A stretch of DNA of 15,738 nt. It comes from an uncultured Acetatifactor sp. Lineage in GTDB: Bacteria; Bacillota; Clostridia; Lachnospirales; Lachnospiraceae. A program made the translations under genes and the position numbers. How positions within the stretch are numbered: the stretch's first letter is position 1; the number at the start of each line of letters is the position of its first letter. The DNA lies in assembly GCA_910587755.1 (NCBI GenBank), contig CAJUNZ010000021.1, forward strand, positions 1-15,738. Direction: 5' to 3'. Shown here one piece after another: positions 1 to 7,613 of the stretch. The notes beneath the pieces were generated by a model. It searched no databases. It was not told the origin of the DNA and was given only the letters and a program-made list of their open reading frames with translations.

Positions 1-78
1 CCTTGAAGATATAAGGTTTGTAATAAAAAACATAGAGGTAGATTTGACACTACCAGAGCAATGCAGGAGGTACAGGAG

Positions 79-921
79 ATGATAACGGTTCACCCGGAAA
101 ACTTCAGCGTGAAGCAAATCGCCCGGTCAGGCCAGTGTTTCCGTATGAATGAGATTGATACAGGAGTCTTCCAGGTCACGGCGTTTGGGAAACGCCTGAG
201 TCTTATACAGGAGCAGGACTGCGGGCCGGTGACATTCTGCTGCGGCAGAGAGGAATACGACAACCTGTGGAAGCAGTATTTTGACCTGGATACAGATTAC
301 CGCTATTACATAGACCGCATAGACCCCAAAGACCAGTATCTGTCTAAAGCAGTGCAGACCGGCGGTGGAATACGGATACTGCGCCAGGAGCTGTGGGAGA
401 CAATGGTCAGCTTCATCATCTCCCAGAACAACAACATTCCCAGAATAAAAAGCTGCATTGAAAAACTGTGCCTGCTCTGCGGGAAACGCCATACGGAAGA
501 CGCGGGCAAATGCCCGGAAGGCCAGAACATCTGGCATGAATTTCCCCGCCCCGAAGACCTTCTGTCGGAAGAAGACCTGGCGCCTGTAAAACTGGGATAC
601 CGGGCAAAATATATCACAAGTCTGGCACAGAATGTGGTGAACGGCACCGTCAGCCTAAAGGAATTGTCGGCGATGGAACCGGGAAATGCAGAGAAATACC
701 TGAAAAGCATCTATGGAATAGGAGCAAAAGTGGCTGCATGCATTCAGCTTTTTTCGCTTCACCACCTGGAGAGTTTTCCCATAGATACGTGGATAAAGCA
801 GATTATTACTGCCGAATATGACGGAAAGTTTCCCGTAGAAATATACAGCGGCTTTGCAGGTGTGATACAGCAGTATATCTTCTACTATGCCCGGGAAAGA
901 CAGGAAGGGAACTGCGCATAA
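79..921 (+). CDS. OGG-type 8-oxoguanine DNA glycosylase/AP lyase
   Basis: Predicted bifunctional base-excision repair enzyme that removes 8-oxoguanine from DNA and nicks the strand by beta-lyase chemistry. With the start at 79 the protein has 280 residues. The SQNNN..R stretch at residues 115-122 matches the damage-pocket segment of OGG1 enzymes. A helix-hairpin-helix with IYGIGAKVAAC carries the probable catalytic lysine K217, and the PIDTW motif carries the activating aspartate D236; the 19-residue spacing equals that of K249 and D268 in human OGG1. The N-terminal part fits the OGG_N fold. An in-frame ATG at 61 lacks a ribosome binding site, whereas AGGAGG at 65-70 sits 8 nt before the ATG at 79, so 79 is preferred. 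The gene stands alone, with a hairpin about 80 nt downstream. An alkylated-base glycosylase (AlkA type) is less likely because of the SQNNN motif. Confidence 0.9.
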   Translation: MITVHPENFSVKQIARSGQCFRMNEIDTGVFQVTAFGKRLSLIQEQDCGPVTFCCGREEYDNLWKQYFDLDTDYRYYIDRIDPKDQYLSKAVQTGGGIRILRQELWETMVSFIISQNNNIPRIKSCIEKLCLLCGKRHTEDAGKCPEGQNIWHEFPRPEDLLSEEDLAPVKLGYRAKYITSLAQNVVNGTVSLKELSAMEPGNAEKYLKSIYGIGAKVAACIQLFSLHHLESFPIDTWIKQIITAEYDGKFPVEIYSGFAGVIQQYIFYYARERQEGNCA

Positions 922-1001
922 TTTTCCCTGCAATTTTAAAACGTACTTGTCTTTGATTTCCCTGCCATAGAATGGTCCCACAACCGCTGTGGCTGAAAAA
1001 A

Positions 1002-1031
1002 CGCCCGGAGAACAGCAGAGTTCTCCGGGCG
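1002..1031. terminator. 12-bp perfect GC-rich hairpin, terminator-like
   Basis: CGCCCGGAGAAC (1002-1013) pairs perfectly with GTTCTCCGGGCG (1020-1031) around a 6-nt loop. Six A residues lie directly before the left arm (996-1001), so the classical U-tract appears on the minus-strand transcript. On the plus strand the hairpin is followed by AT-rich sequence, with a run of seven T only about 30 nt later. It probably ends the glycosylase transcript but is built better to stop transcription coming from the right. Confidence 0.7.
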
Positions 1032-1281
1032 AAATATCATTATTTATTATAAAATCTTTTTTTATAGAATATCATTTGATTCTAAAGGATACCAGGTGTA
1101 ATTGACACCTGAATCATTCATACCCGGCATCACAATCATAATTTTGATAATATATTCTCTTAATTATCATACACTTTTTCAGGCACGATTCTATATAACA
1201 CTATAGCAGATAAGGAAAGAAAAGTCTAGCATTATTTTTCTTTTTAGCTATAATTTTATACAGACGGCCATGGACTGGCCC
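1032..1281. other. AT-rich intergenic gap with no gene
   Basis: No plausible coding region was found between the hairpin and the HelD-like gene. The stretch is AT-rich, as expected for a promoter region. Candidate hexamers such as TTGACA (1102-1107) and TTGATA (1144-1149) lack a good -10 partner at 16-18 nt, so no promoter is called. The only clear structure is the short palindrome at 1093-1111. Confidence 0.5.
1093..1111. promoter_or_regulatory. Short palindrome, possible operator
   Basis: CAGGTGT and ACACCTG form a perfect 7-bp inverted repeat with a 5-bp spacer, about 185 bp before the HelD-like start codon. The spacing suits a dimeric repressor site, but no regulator can be assigned. It could also be chance in a 260-bp gap. 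Confidence 0.25.
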
Positions 1282-1293
1282 AGGAGGTTGAAA

Positions 1294-4200
1294 ATGGATC
1301 AGAAAGAATACGGAAAAAAAGACAAGCCGGGCCAAAAGATACCGGGAACATCCCGGCAGGCTGAGGAAGCTTTCCTGCAGCAGACGCTCTCTGTCATCCA
1401 GGCAAATCTGGCAAACTATGGAGAGCAGGTCAGCAGAATGAAGGCGGAAATCGACGAGATGCTGGAACACTACCACGACAATGATACTGAGGTTTACATC
1501 ATCCTGTCCAACACCATTACCTTGCATGACCACATGAAAATGGCTATGGAGCGGAATGAAAAGGCACAGGAAAAACCTTACTTCGGCCGAATCGTCTTTC
1601 ACGATGAGACTCTGGGAAAGGAAGAATCCCTCTATATCGGCAAGGGAGGCATCTCCAGGGACAGTACTCACCAGATAGTGGTGGACTGGCGGGCCCCGGT
1701 GGCCAATGTCTACTACGAGAACGGCCTGGGCAAGTGCAGCTACATGGCCCCGGGCAACAGACAAATGCAGATCGACCTGAAAATGAAGCGGACTTACGAG
1801 ATTGAACAGGGGAAACTTCTGGACTACTTTGACAGTGCGGTGGTGGCCAACGACGAGCTGCTCACCAAGTACCTGGCAAGAAACAAGCAGGCTGTGCTGG
1901 GAGAGATTGTGGCCACCATCCAGAAAGAGCAGAACGATATCATCCGCAAGTCCCCCTACCACAACATCATTGTCCAGGGAGTGGCGGGATCCGGAAAAAC
2001 TACCGTTGCCATGCACCGGATTTCCTTTATCCTGTACAATTATCAGGAAAGGTTTCGCCCGGAGGATTTTTACATTGTGGGCAGCAACAGGATTCTGCTG
2101 AACTATATCACAGGAGTTCTGCCGGACCTGGATGTACATGGGGTAAAACAAATGACCATGGAGGAACTTTTTGTCAGGTTACTGTACGAGGACTGGGACG
2201 ACAAAAAATACCGCATCCGTCCAAGTTCCCAAAACGGCAGCCTGGGCAGCATCAAAGGCGGGCGGAAATGGTTCCTGGATTTAAAAGCATACTGTGACGA
2301 GATGGAGTGGAACGGTATCCTCCGAGAGTCCATCTACTTAAATCCCAGGCAGTTTGTGGAAGGATTGAAAGACGGTATAAACGGCGTTTACGACCGCTCT
2401 GATGAAGATTCCAGTCCGGAAAATCTGGTGCTGCTGGTGGAGCAGGAGGCCGTGGAGCGGTATATCCGGCAGAATCCCCAGGTGTCCATGCAGAGCAAAA
2501 TCAACATGCTCAACGATCGCCTGGACGAAAAAATCAAGGAAGAATTTCTGGGAAAAGGGATCAAGTACACGGAGGTGGAAAAAAAGGCCATACGAAAAGC
2601 TTACAGAGGGCGTTACGGCCCCAAAGAGTGGAAAGGTTCCATTTTCAGAACCTACCATGATTTCCTGGCCAGACAGGCAGCAGAGGAAAAAACGGTGGAA
2701 GTTCCGGAAAAAGAATTTGACGTCTACGACCTGGCCTCCCTGGCTTACATCTACAAAAGAATCAAGGAGACGGAAGTGATCAGCGAAGCCCACCACATAG
2801 TTATCGACGAAGCCCAGGATTTCGGCATGATGGCATATTCCGTGCTGAACTTCTGTATCCAGGGATGCACTTACACGGTTATGGGAGATGTGTCACAAAA
2901 CATTCATTTCGGGTTCGGGCTGAATGACTGGGAGGAACTGAAGGAGCTGCTGCTGCCCAATGAGATGGACAGTTTCTGCATCTTGAAGAAAAGTTACCGC
3001 AACACGGTGGAAATATCAAATTTTGCCACCAATATCCTGCACCATGGACATTTCTCCAGCTATCCTGTGGAACCCATTATCCGCCACGGTGAAGCAGTGG
3101 CAGTGGAACAGAAGGAAAGCTGGGAAGAGATGATACGGCAGGCGGCAGAAGTCTGTACCGGGTGGCGGCAGAAAGGTTTTGACACTACGGCGGTGGTCTG
3201 CCGCAGTCCGGAGAGCGCCAAAAAAGTCGAAAAAGCCCTGGGACAGTATGTGGACGTACTGGAGAGCAGCCTGGAGAAGGCGGTCTTTGGAAACGGCATC
3301 CTGGTACTTCCGGTGGAGTACACCAAAGGCCTGGAATTTGACACCGTGCTGATACTGGATCCTGACAGAGAAGAGTACCCGGTGGATGACGGTCATGCCA
3401 AACTGCTGTATGTTGCAGCCACCCGGGCTCTCCACGAACTCTGTGTCCTTCACAGGGGAAATCTTACCGGGCTGATCGCAGATCCGGTTCCTCACATTGC
3501 ATCCCCACAGCCAGAACGGAAAGGGCCAGAGAGAACACCAAAACAAAAAAATATCGCCGACACGGGAGCCTCAAAGCCCAAGCTTCGCTCCGGAACAGGA
3601 ACTTCAAGGCAAAAAGTATCTGTGCGCCTGCCTTCCGACACCCAGAAGCCTGTACAGCCCGCTTCCGGCCTCCATGCACTTTACACGGCCGCTCCCCGGC
3701 CTGGGTTGGGTAATGTGAAATGTCCTGTAGAAGGACAAGACTCCAGGACACGGCAGACAGCGGGGCGGGAGACGGCTTCCTCCGGCAGGCAGCTCTCCAC
3801 AGGGCAGCAGGGCGCCCAAACCAGGAAGGTTTCCGAAAATCCTGACTTTGGAGAGATTCCTTCTTCCCAAAAGTTACAGCCCCTGGGACACGGTAAAATC
3901 GACCTGGCAGTCCGCTGGATCACCAGACAGCCGGACGGGTTATACCTTCAGAGCAGATACGGCATACTCCGGCTCAGTCCCATCGGCAGCGCCATTATTC
4001 GGGTGACATTTACCAAAAACGGCCAGCCTGACAGTGCCGTCCATCCTGGCATAGCCGTGAACAGAACCGAAAAATTCTGGATGTACAAGGACCTGGGAAA
4101 TGCGATTGAGCTGAATACGGACGAACTGACACTGCAGATACTAAAGTCTACAGGGGCAATCCGCTACATGGCAGTGGGTGAAAAATCCAGGGACAGAAAA

Positions 4201-4710
4201 CTGCTGCTGGCGGAACACAGCACACCGTGCCGACAGTTAGAGAATACCGCCGGAGGAAAGCAGCAGATCCGGCTCTATCTGGACTGGGCCAAGGATGAAA
4301 GACTGTACAGCCCCGGCCTCCTTTGCGCTTCCAAACCAAACCGCTGCTCCGGCACAGAACGCCCTGCCGCAAACCAACGCCAAAGCATGGAACAGCACGG
4401 CCATGGTGGCTCCGGGAACACTTTCGACCCGGTCAGTCAACAAAAAACAGCAGGTCCGGCCCTGCTCAGTCTCAGAGGCGGCGCTTATTATATTTCCCAC
4501 AGCGGAGAAGCAGAACTTCCTTTCCTGTTTTCCGATAAAGGATACGGGCTCCTTCTGGCGACGGACTCCCCTGTGTTCTGCTGTGACCTTCCCGCCCAGG
4601 GTTCCTATCTCCACACAGAATCCCAGAACCAAATGGATTACTATTTTATCGCAGGAAAACGCCAGGACAACTTGCAAAACGCCTACAGGTATCTATGTGG
4701 AAAGCTTTGA
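1294..4710 (+). CDS. HelD-family superfamily 1 ATPase fused to a GH31 N-terminal-like domain
   Basis: A 1138-residue chimera. Residues 1-730 or so resemble HelD, the UvrD-like motor that removes RNA polymerase from stalled complexes: a charged helical N-terminus, the YIGKGGI..VVDWRAPVA segment, Walker A GVAGSGKTT (K235), Walker B VIDEAQD (D505, E506), the GDVSQNI motif, EYTKGLEF (about 675-682) and the arginine-finger motif YVAATRALH (R711). Residues about 735-866 are a basic, Pro/Ser/Gln-rich low-complexity linker. Residues 868-1138 look like the non-catalytic N-terminal domain of family 31 glycoside hydrolases. HelD alone is usually about 700-780 residues, so the tail is extra. The ATG at 1294 has AGGAGG (1282-1287) 6 nt upstream; an ATG at 1270 has no such site and is rejected. 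The gene converges on the next one with a 24-nt gap and no visible terminator. The motor role is well supported as a family assignment; the tail's role is unknown. Confidence 0.88.
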   Translation: MDQKEYGKKDKPGQKIPGTSRQAEEAFLQQTLSVIQANLANYGEQVSRMKAEIDEMLEHYHDNDTEVYIILSNTITLHDHMKMAMERNEKAQEKPYFGRIVFHDETLGKEESLYIGKGGISRDSTHQIVVDWRAPVANVYYENGLGKCSYMAPGNRQMQIDLKMKRTYEIEQGKLLDYFDSAVVANDELLTKYLARNKQAVLGEIVATIQKEQNDIIRKSPYHNIIVQGVAGSGKTTVAMHRISFILYNYQERFRPEDFYIVGSNRILLNYITGVLPDLDVHGVKQMTMEELFVRLLYEDWDDKKYRIRPSSQNGSLGSIKGGRKWFLDLKAYCDEMEWNGILRESIYLNPRQFVEGLKDGINGVYDRSDEDSSPENLVLLVEQEAVERYIRQNPQVSMQSKINMLNDRLDEKIKEEFLGKGIKYTEVEKKAIRKAYRGRYGPKEWKGSIFRTYHDFLARQAAEEKTVEVPEKEFDVYDLASLAYIYKRIKETEVISEAHHIVIDEAQDFGMMAYSVLNFCIQGCTYTVMGDVSQNIHFGFGLNDWEELKELLLPNEMDSFCILKKSYRNTVEISNFATNILHHGHFSSYPVEPIIRHGEAVAVEQKESWEEMIRQAAEVCTGWRQKGFDTTAVVCRSPESAKKVEKALGQYVDVLESSLEKAVFGNGILVLPVEYTKGLEFDTVLILDPDREEYPVDDGHAKLLYVAATRALHELCVLHRGNLTGLIADPVPHIASPQPERKGPERTPKQKNIADTGASKPKLRSGTGTSRQKVSVRLPSDTQKPVQPASGLHALYTAAPRPGLGNVKCPVEGQDSRTRQTAGRETASSGRQLSTGQQGAQTRKVSENPDFGEIPSSQKLQPLGHGKIDLAVRWITRQPDGLYLQSRYGILRLSPIGSAIIRVTFTKNGQPDSAVHPGIAVNRTEKFWMYKDLGNAIELNTDELTLQILKSTGAIRYMAVGEKSRDRKLLLAEHSTPCRQLENTAGGKQQIRLYLDWAKDERLYSPGLLCASKPNRCSGTERPAANQRQSMEQHGHGGSGNTFDPVSQQKTAGPALLSLRGGAYYISHSGEAELPFLFSDKGYGLLLATDSPVFCCDLPAQGSYLHTESQNQMDYYFIAGKRQDNLQNAYRYLCGKL
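3895..4707 (+). other. C-terminal domain resembling GH31 N-terminal (DUF4968-like) domain
   Basis: Residues 868-1138 of the HelD-like protein. Recognisable pieces, in the order expected for GH31 enzymes, are GLYLQSRYGILRLSP..IRVTF near the start, FWMYKDLGNAIELNTDELTL in the middle, ERLYSPG, then PFLFSDKGYGLLLATDS, and finally MDYYFIAGKRQ (M1114-Q1123) and YRYLCGKL. In GH31 enzymes the equivalent of YR.L.GK leads into the catalytic (beta/alpha)8 barrel; here the stop codon follows at once. The domain is broken by a low-complexity insertion of about 40 residues after ERLYSPG. Without the barrel no hydrolase activity is expected; a carbohydrate- or protein-binding role is only a guess. The assignment rests on motif memory, not on a search. 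Confidence 0.7.
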
Positions 4711-4734
4711 TTTAGAAGGTTTAATTAGCTTCAA

Positions 4735-5121
4735 TTATTTTGACGGCGACAGCGTTTCCGCCCACTGCGTTATTTTTTCCTCATAGTCGTCGGAGATAGC
4801 CTGAAAAATCTTGTCCGCTGTGATTCCTGCCACAGCAATGCCGTTTTTGTCCATCAAGATCACCACTGTCAGCAGAAGGGCCGCGATAAAGAATCGGATT
4901 CTAAAGAAAGACACCGGCCCTTCGGCAGGCGGCATCAGCTCCCCATATGGACTCCCATTGGGATCCCCATATGGATTTCCGGACTGAGTCCGCACAGGAG
5001 TGATGTCCGACCTGCCATACAATATCCGCTCCCGGTTGGACAGATCAAACTGGTCTTCGTGATATCTGGCACGTACCTGCTGTACGAGCTGCAGTTTTTG
5101 ATCCATTGTAACATCACTCAT
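4735..5121 (-). CDS. Small single-pass membrane protein of unknown function
   Basis: A 128-residue protein I do not recognise. Residues 1-45 are polar and probably helical. Residues 48-60 hold a short Gly/Pro/Tyr repeat (NPYG, then SPYG 9 residues later). Residues 72-90 are a hydrophobic segment flanked by arginines, followed by an acidic 38-residue tail. With no signal peptide, the long N-terminal part probably stays inside and the tail outside. GGAGG lies 9 nt before the ATG on the minus strand, and a second ATG five codons in has no ribosome binding site. It is divergent from the radical SAM gene, with a 143-bp intergenic region that must hold both promoters, and convergent with the HelD-like gene. 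Confidence 0.75.
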   Translation of the reverse strand: MSDVTMDQKLQLVQQVRARYHEDQFDLSNRERILYGRSDITPVRTQSGNPYGDPNGSPYGELMPPAEGPVSFFRIRFFIAALLLTVVILMDKNGIAVAGITADKIFQAISDDYEEKITQWAETLSPSK

Positions 5122-5264
5122 TTAAGAAATCCTCCCAAAACCCTGAAGGAAAGAATTATTAAAAGTTATGGCAAACCCTGCCGTATTATGATAAAATATA
5201 TAATTGTTTCCCTAAAAAATCAGAGGGAAAAGAGGATTCTGGAAATCAAAAAAAGGAGATCACA

Positions 5265-7181
5265 ATGGAATCACAAGGCATAAACACTTCAAAATCAACA
5301 TATGCACTCCAAGAGCGGAAACTTGCATTAAGCCACGATATTTTGATGACTGTGGAAAAACCTGCCCGCTATATTGGCGGCGAAGTAAACGCGGTTATGA
5401 AAGATCCTTCCAAAGTGAAAGTCCGCTTTGCCATGTGTTTTCCCGACGTCTATGAGATCGGCATGTCCCACCTGGGACTGCAGATCCTTTATGACATGTT
5501 TAACGCCATGGAGGACGTGTGGTGCGAGAGGGTGTTTTCCCCCTGGGTGGACCTGGACGAGGTTATGCGCCGTTCACACATTCCCCTCTTTGCCCTGGAA
5601 TCCCAGGATCCGGTGAAGGATTTTGATTTTCTGGGCGTAACCATACAATATGAAATGTGCTATACCAATATCCTGCAGGTTCTGGACCTGGCCCAGATTC
5701 CCCTGAATGCCCTGGAGAGAGGGGAGAACTGTCCCATTGTCATTGGAGGCGGCCCCTGTACCTATAATCCGGAGCCCCTGGCGGATTTCTTTGACATGTT
5801 TTACCTGGGAGAAGGGGAGACCAGGTACCGGGAGCTGATGACTTTGTACGAAGAGTGCCGGGAACAGCAGCTTGGCCGGGTGGAATTCCTGCGCCGGGCC
5901 GCCAGGCTCCCTGGTATCTATGTGCCCCGGTTTTATCAGACAGATTACCGGGAGGACGGTACCATAGAGCGCTTTTTCCCTGTGGAGGAGGGCATCCCTT
6001 CGTCTGTCCGAAAAGAGATCGTGAAAGACATGAAACATGTGTGCTATCCCACGAAGCCCGTAGTTCCGTTTATCAAGGTGACACAAGATCGGGCGGTGCT
6101 GGAGATCCAGAGAGGCTGCATCCGGGGCTGCCGTTTCTGCCAGGCGGGACAGATTTACCGTCCTGTCAGGGAGAGGGAGCTGGAGACTCTAAAACAGTAT
6201 GCCGTGGAACTGCTGAAAAACACCGGGCATGAAGAGATTTCCCTCAGTTCCCTCAGTTCCAGCGACTATTCCGGACTTCAGGAACTGATCGACTTTCTCA
6301 TAGAGGAGTGCAGCAGACAGCACACCAATATCTCCCTGCCTTCCCTGCGCATAGACGCTTTTTCCCTGGATGTCATGGGAAAAGTGCAGGATGTGAAAAA
6401 ATCCAGCCTGACCTTTGCCCCTGAGGCAGGGAGCCAGAGACTGCGGAACGTAATCAACAAGGGACTCACAGAGGAAAATATCTTAAACGGTGCGGCCCTG
6501 GCCTTTCAGGGAGGATGGACAAGAGTAAAACTGTACTTTATGCTGGGCCTGCCCACGGAGACACCGGAGGATATCCGGGGAATCGCGGAACTCTCCAATA
6601 AAATCGCAGCCCTGTATTTTGATCTGATACCCAAGGAAAAAAGAGGCGGAAACCGGGTACAGATTGTGGCAAGCACTTCTTTCTTTGTGCCCAAGCCTTT
6701 CACTCCCTTTCAGTGGGTTCCTCAGTGTACCAAGGAGGAGTTTCTGGACAAGGCCTATGCCACCAGAACGGCTGTCATGGAACAGCTAAACCATAAGAGC
6801 ATCAAATACAACTGGCATGAGGCGGATGCCAGCGTGATGGAAGGCGTACTGGCCAGAGGGGATCGCAGACTTGGACAGGTAATCCGGAAAGTTTATGAGG
6901 ACGGGGGCTTTTTTGACGCCTGGGGAGAACATTATGACAATGACAGATGGCTGAAAGCGGTGGAAGAGTGCGGCCTGTCCGTAGCATTCTACGCCCACAG
7001 AGAAAGACCGCTGGATGAAATCCTGCCCTGGGACTTTATCGACTGCGGGGTCACGAAACAATTTCTGCGGCGGGAGTGGGAAAAAGCTCTTCGGGAGGAG
7101 CCTTCGGAAAATTGCAGCCAGAAATGTCAGGGCTGCGGCGCCGCCAGCTTCGACTGCGGCATCTGCTTTACCTCAAAATAG
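5265..7181 (+). CDS. TIGR03960-family B12-binding-type radical SAM protein
   Basis: A 638-residue radical SAM protein. The RGCIRGCRFCQAG motif gives the CxxxCxxC cysteines C285, C289 and C292 that hold the SAM-cleaving 4Fe-4S cluster. The N-terminal third (roughly residues 30-190, with VGGE, FPDVYEIGMSHLG and IGGGPCTYNPEPLADFFD) has the B12-binding-domain layout of this family. The C-terminus carries five cysteines, C617, C621, C624, C631 and C634, consistent with a second metal or Fe-S site. The substrate is not known. In many Firmicutes this gene is followed by a TIGR03936/DUF2344 gene and ribonuclease G; here it is monocistronic and ends at a two-way hairpin. The start is supported by AGGAG (5254-5258), 6 nt before the ATG. 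Full-length, with no sign of decay. Confidence 0.9.
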   Translation: MESQGINTSKSTYALQERKLALSHDILMTVEKPARYIGGEVNAVMKDPSKVKVRFAMCFPDVYEIGMSHLGLQILYDMFNAMEDVWCERVFSPWVDLDEVMRRSHIPLFALESQDPVKDFDFLGVTIQYEMCYTNILQVLDLAQIPLNALERGENCPIVIGGGPCTYNPEPLADFFDMFYLGEGETRYRELMTLYEECREQQLGRVEFLRRAARLPGIYVPRFYQTDYREDGTIERFFPVEEGIPSSVRKEIVKDMKHVCYPTKPVVPFIKVTQDRAVLEIQRGCIRGCRFCQAGQIYRPVRERELETLKQYAVELLKNTGHEEISLSSLSSSDYSGLQELIDFLIEECSRQHTNISLPSLRIDAFSLDVMGKVQDVKKSSLTFAPEAGSQRLRNVINKGLTEENILNGAALAFQGGWTRVKLYFMLGLPTETPEDIRGIAELSNKIAALYFDLIPKEKRGGNRVQIVASTSFFVPKPFTPFQWVPQCTKEEFLDKAYATRTAVMEQLNHKSIKYNWHEADASVMEGVLARGDRRLGQVIRKVYEDGGFFDAWGEHYDNDRWLKAVEECGLSVAFYAHRERPLDEILPWDFIDCGVTKQFLRREWEKALREEPSENCSQKCQGCGAASFDCGICFTSK

Positions 7182-7193
7182 CTTTAACGGAAA

Positions 7194-7223
7194 AGGACGC
7201 TGATAGATATGTATCAGCGTCCT
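7194..7223. terminator. Two-way terminator between convergent genes
   Basis: AGGACGCTGATA (7194-7205) pairs perfectly with TATCAGCGTCCT (7212-7223) around a 6-nt loop. On the plus strand GCGTTTTG follows 2 nt later; on the minus strand the arm runs straight into TTTT. It lies 12 nt after the radical SAM stop codon and 10 nt from the stop of the convergent DUF378 gene. Confidence 0.85.
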
Positions 7224-7233
7224 CTGCGTTTTG

Positions 7234-7452
7234 CTAAACTTCCGAACTGTTTCTGTTTCCAAGGTGCATATAAAAACTGATCAGGTAAAGTCCGCAGACA
7301 CCCACAATGGCATACACAATCCTGGAAAGCCAGGACATATCACCGAAGATAAAGGCCACCAGGTCAAAGCGGAACACGCCAATCAGTGCCCAGTTGATTG
7401 CACCAATAATGGCAATGGTAAGGGCAGTACCATCCAAAAATTTATTTCCCAT
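7234..7452 (-). CDS. DUF378 family small membrane protein
   Basis: A 72-residue integral membrane protein. The signature GAINWALIGVFRFDLV (residues 17-32) is characteristic of DUF378 (YuzA-like) proteins, and a second hydrophobic helix covers residues 43-61. Function is unknown for the family. An upstream in-frame ATG at 7545 would add 31 residues with no ribosome binding site and no family resemblance. The ATG at 7452 is preceded by AGGGAGA at 5-6 nt and gives the usual family length of about 70 residues. It sits alone, downstream of the lexA terminator. Confidence 0.88.
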   Translation of the reverse strand: MGNKFLDGTALTIAIIGAINWALIGVFRFDLVAFIFGDMSWLSRIVYAIVGVCGLYLISFYMHLGNRNSSEV

Positions 7453-7569
7453 ATCTTCTCCCTCTTTTCTGCACGGCTTAAGTTCCGGCCATATTAATAT
7501 CTGCAAAACCTGCCGAATTATGCAATGCTCAAATTTTGCCAGCAAGATTGCCGGCTTAAAGCGTGTCAG

Positions 7570-7594
7570 AAAAAGTCAGGCAGATATGGGCCTG
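7570..7594 (-). terminator. Probable lexA terminator
   Basis: On the minus strand CAGGC, an 8-nt loop and GCCTG are followed by AC and then five T, about 20 nt after the lexA stop codon. The stem is only 5 bp, so this is a modest terminator; an alternative register (GGCAG/CTGCC) forms in the same place. Confidence 0.5.
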
Positions 7595-7613
7595 CCAAAA
7601 GAGGCGCTCTCCT

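Noticed and set aside
61..78. Upstream ATG for the DNA glycosylase
   Set aside because: No ribosome binding site before it; the AGGAGG lies inside this short stretch and serves the ATG at 79.
1201..2151. Long minus-strand open frame of 316 codons opposite the HelD-like gene
   Set aside because: It lies antisense to clearly conserved HelD motifs, has no family resemblance and no promoter; a by-product of codon composition.
4295..4786. Overlapping plus-strand frame that might continue the GH31 domain after a frameshift
   Set aside because: Its translation has no GH31 barrel motifs, while the main frame retains the N-domain motifs up to its stop.
7453..7545. Longer N-terminus for the DUF378 protein
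   Set aside because: The extra 31 residues do not resemble the family and no ribosome binding site precedes them.
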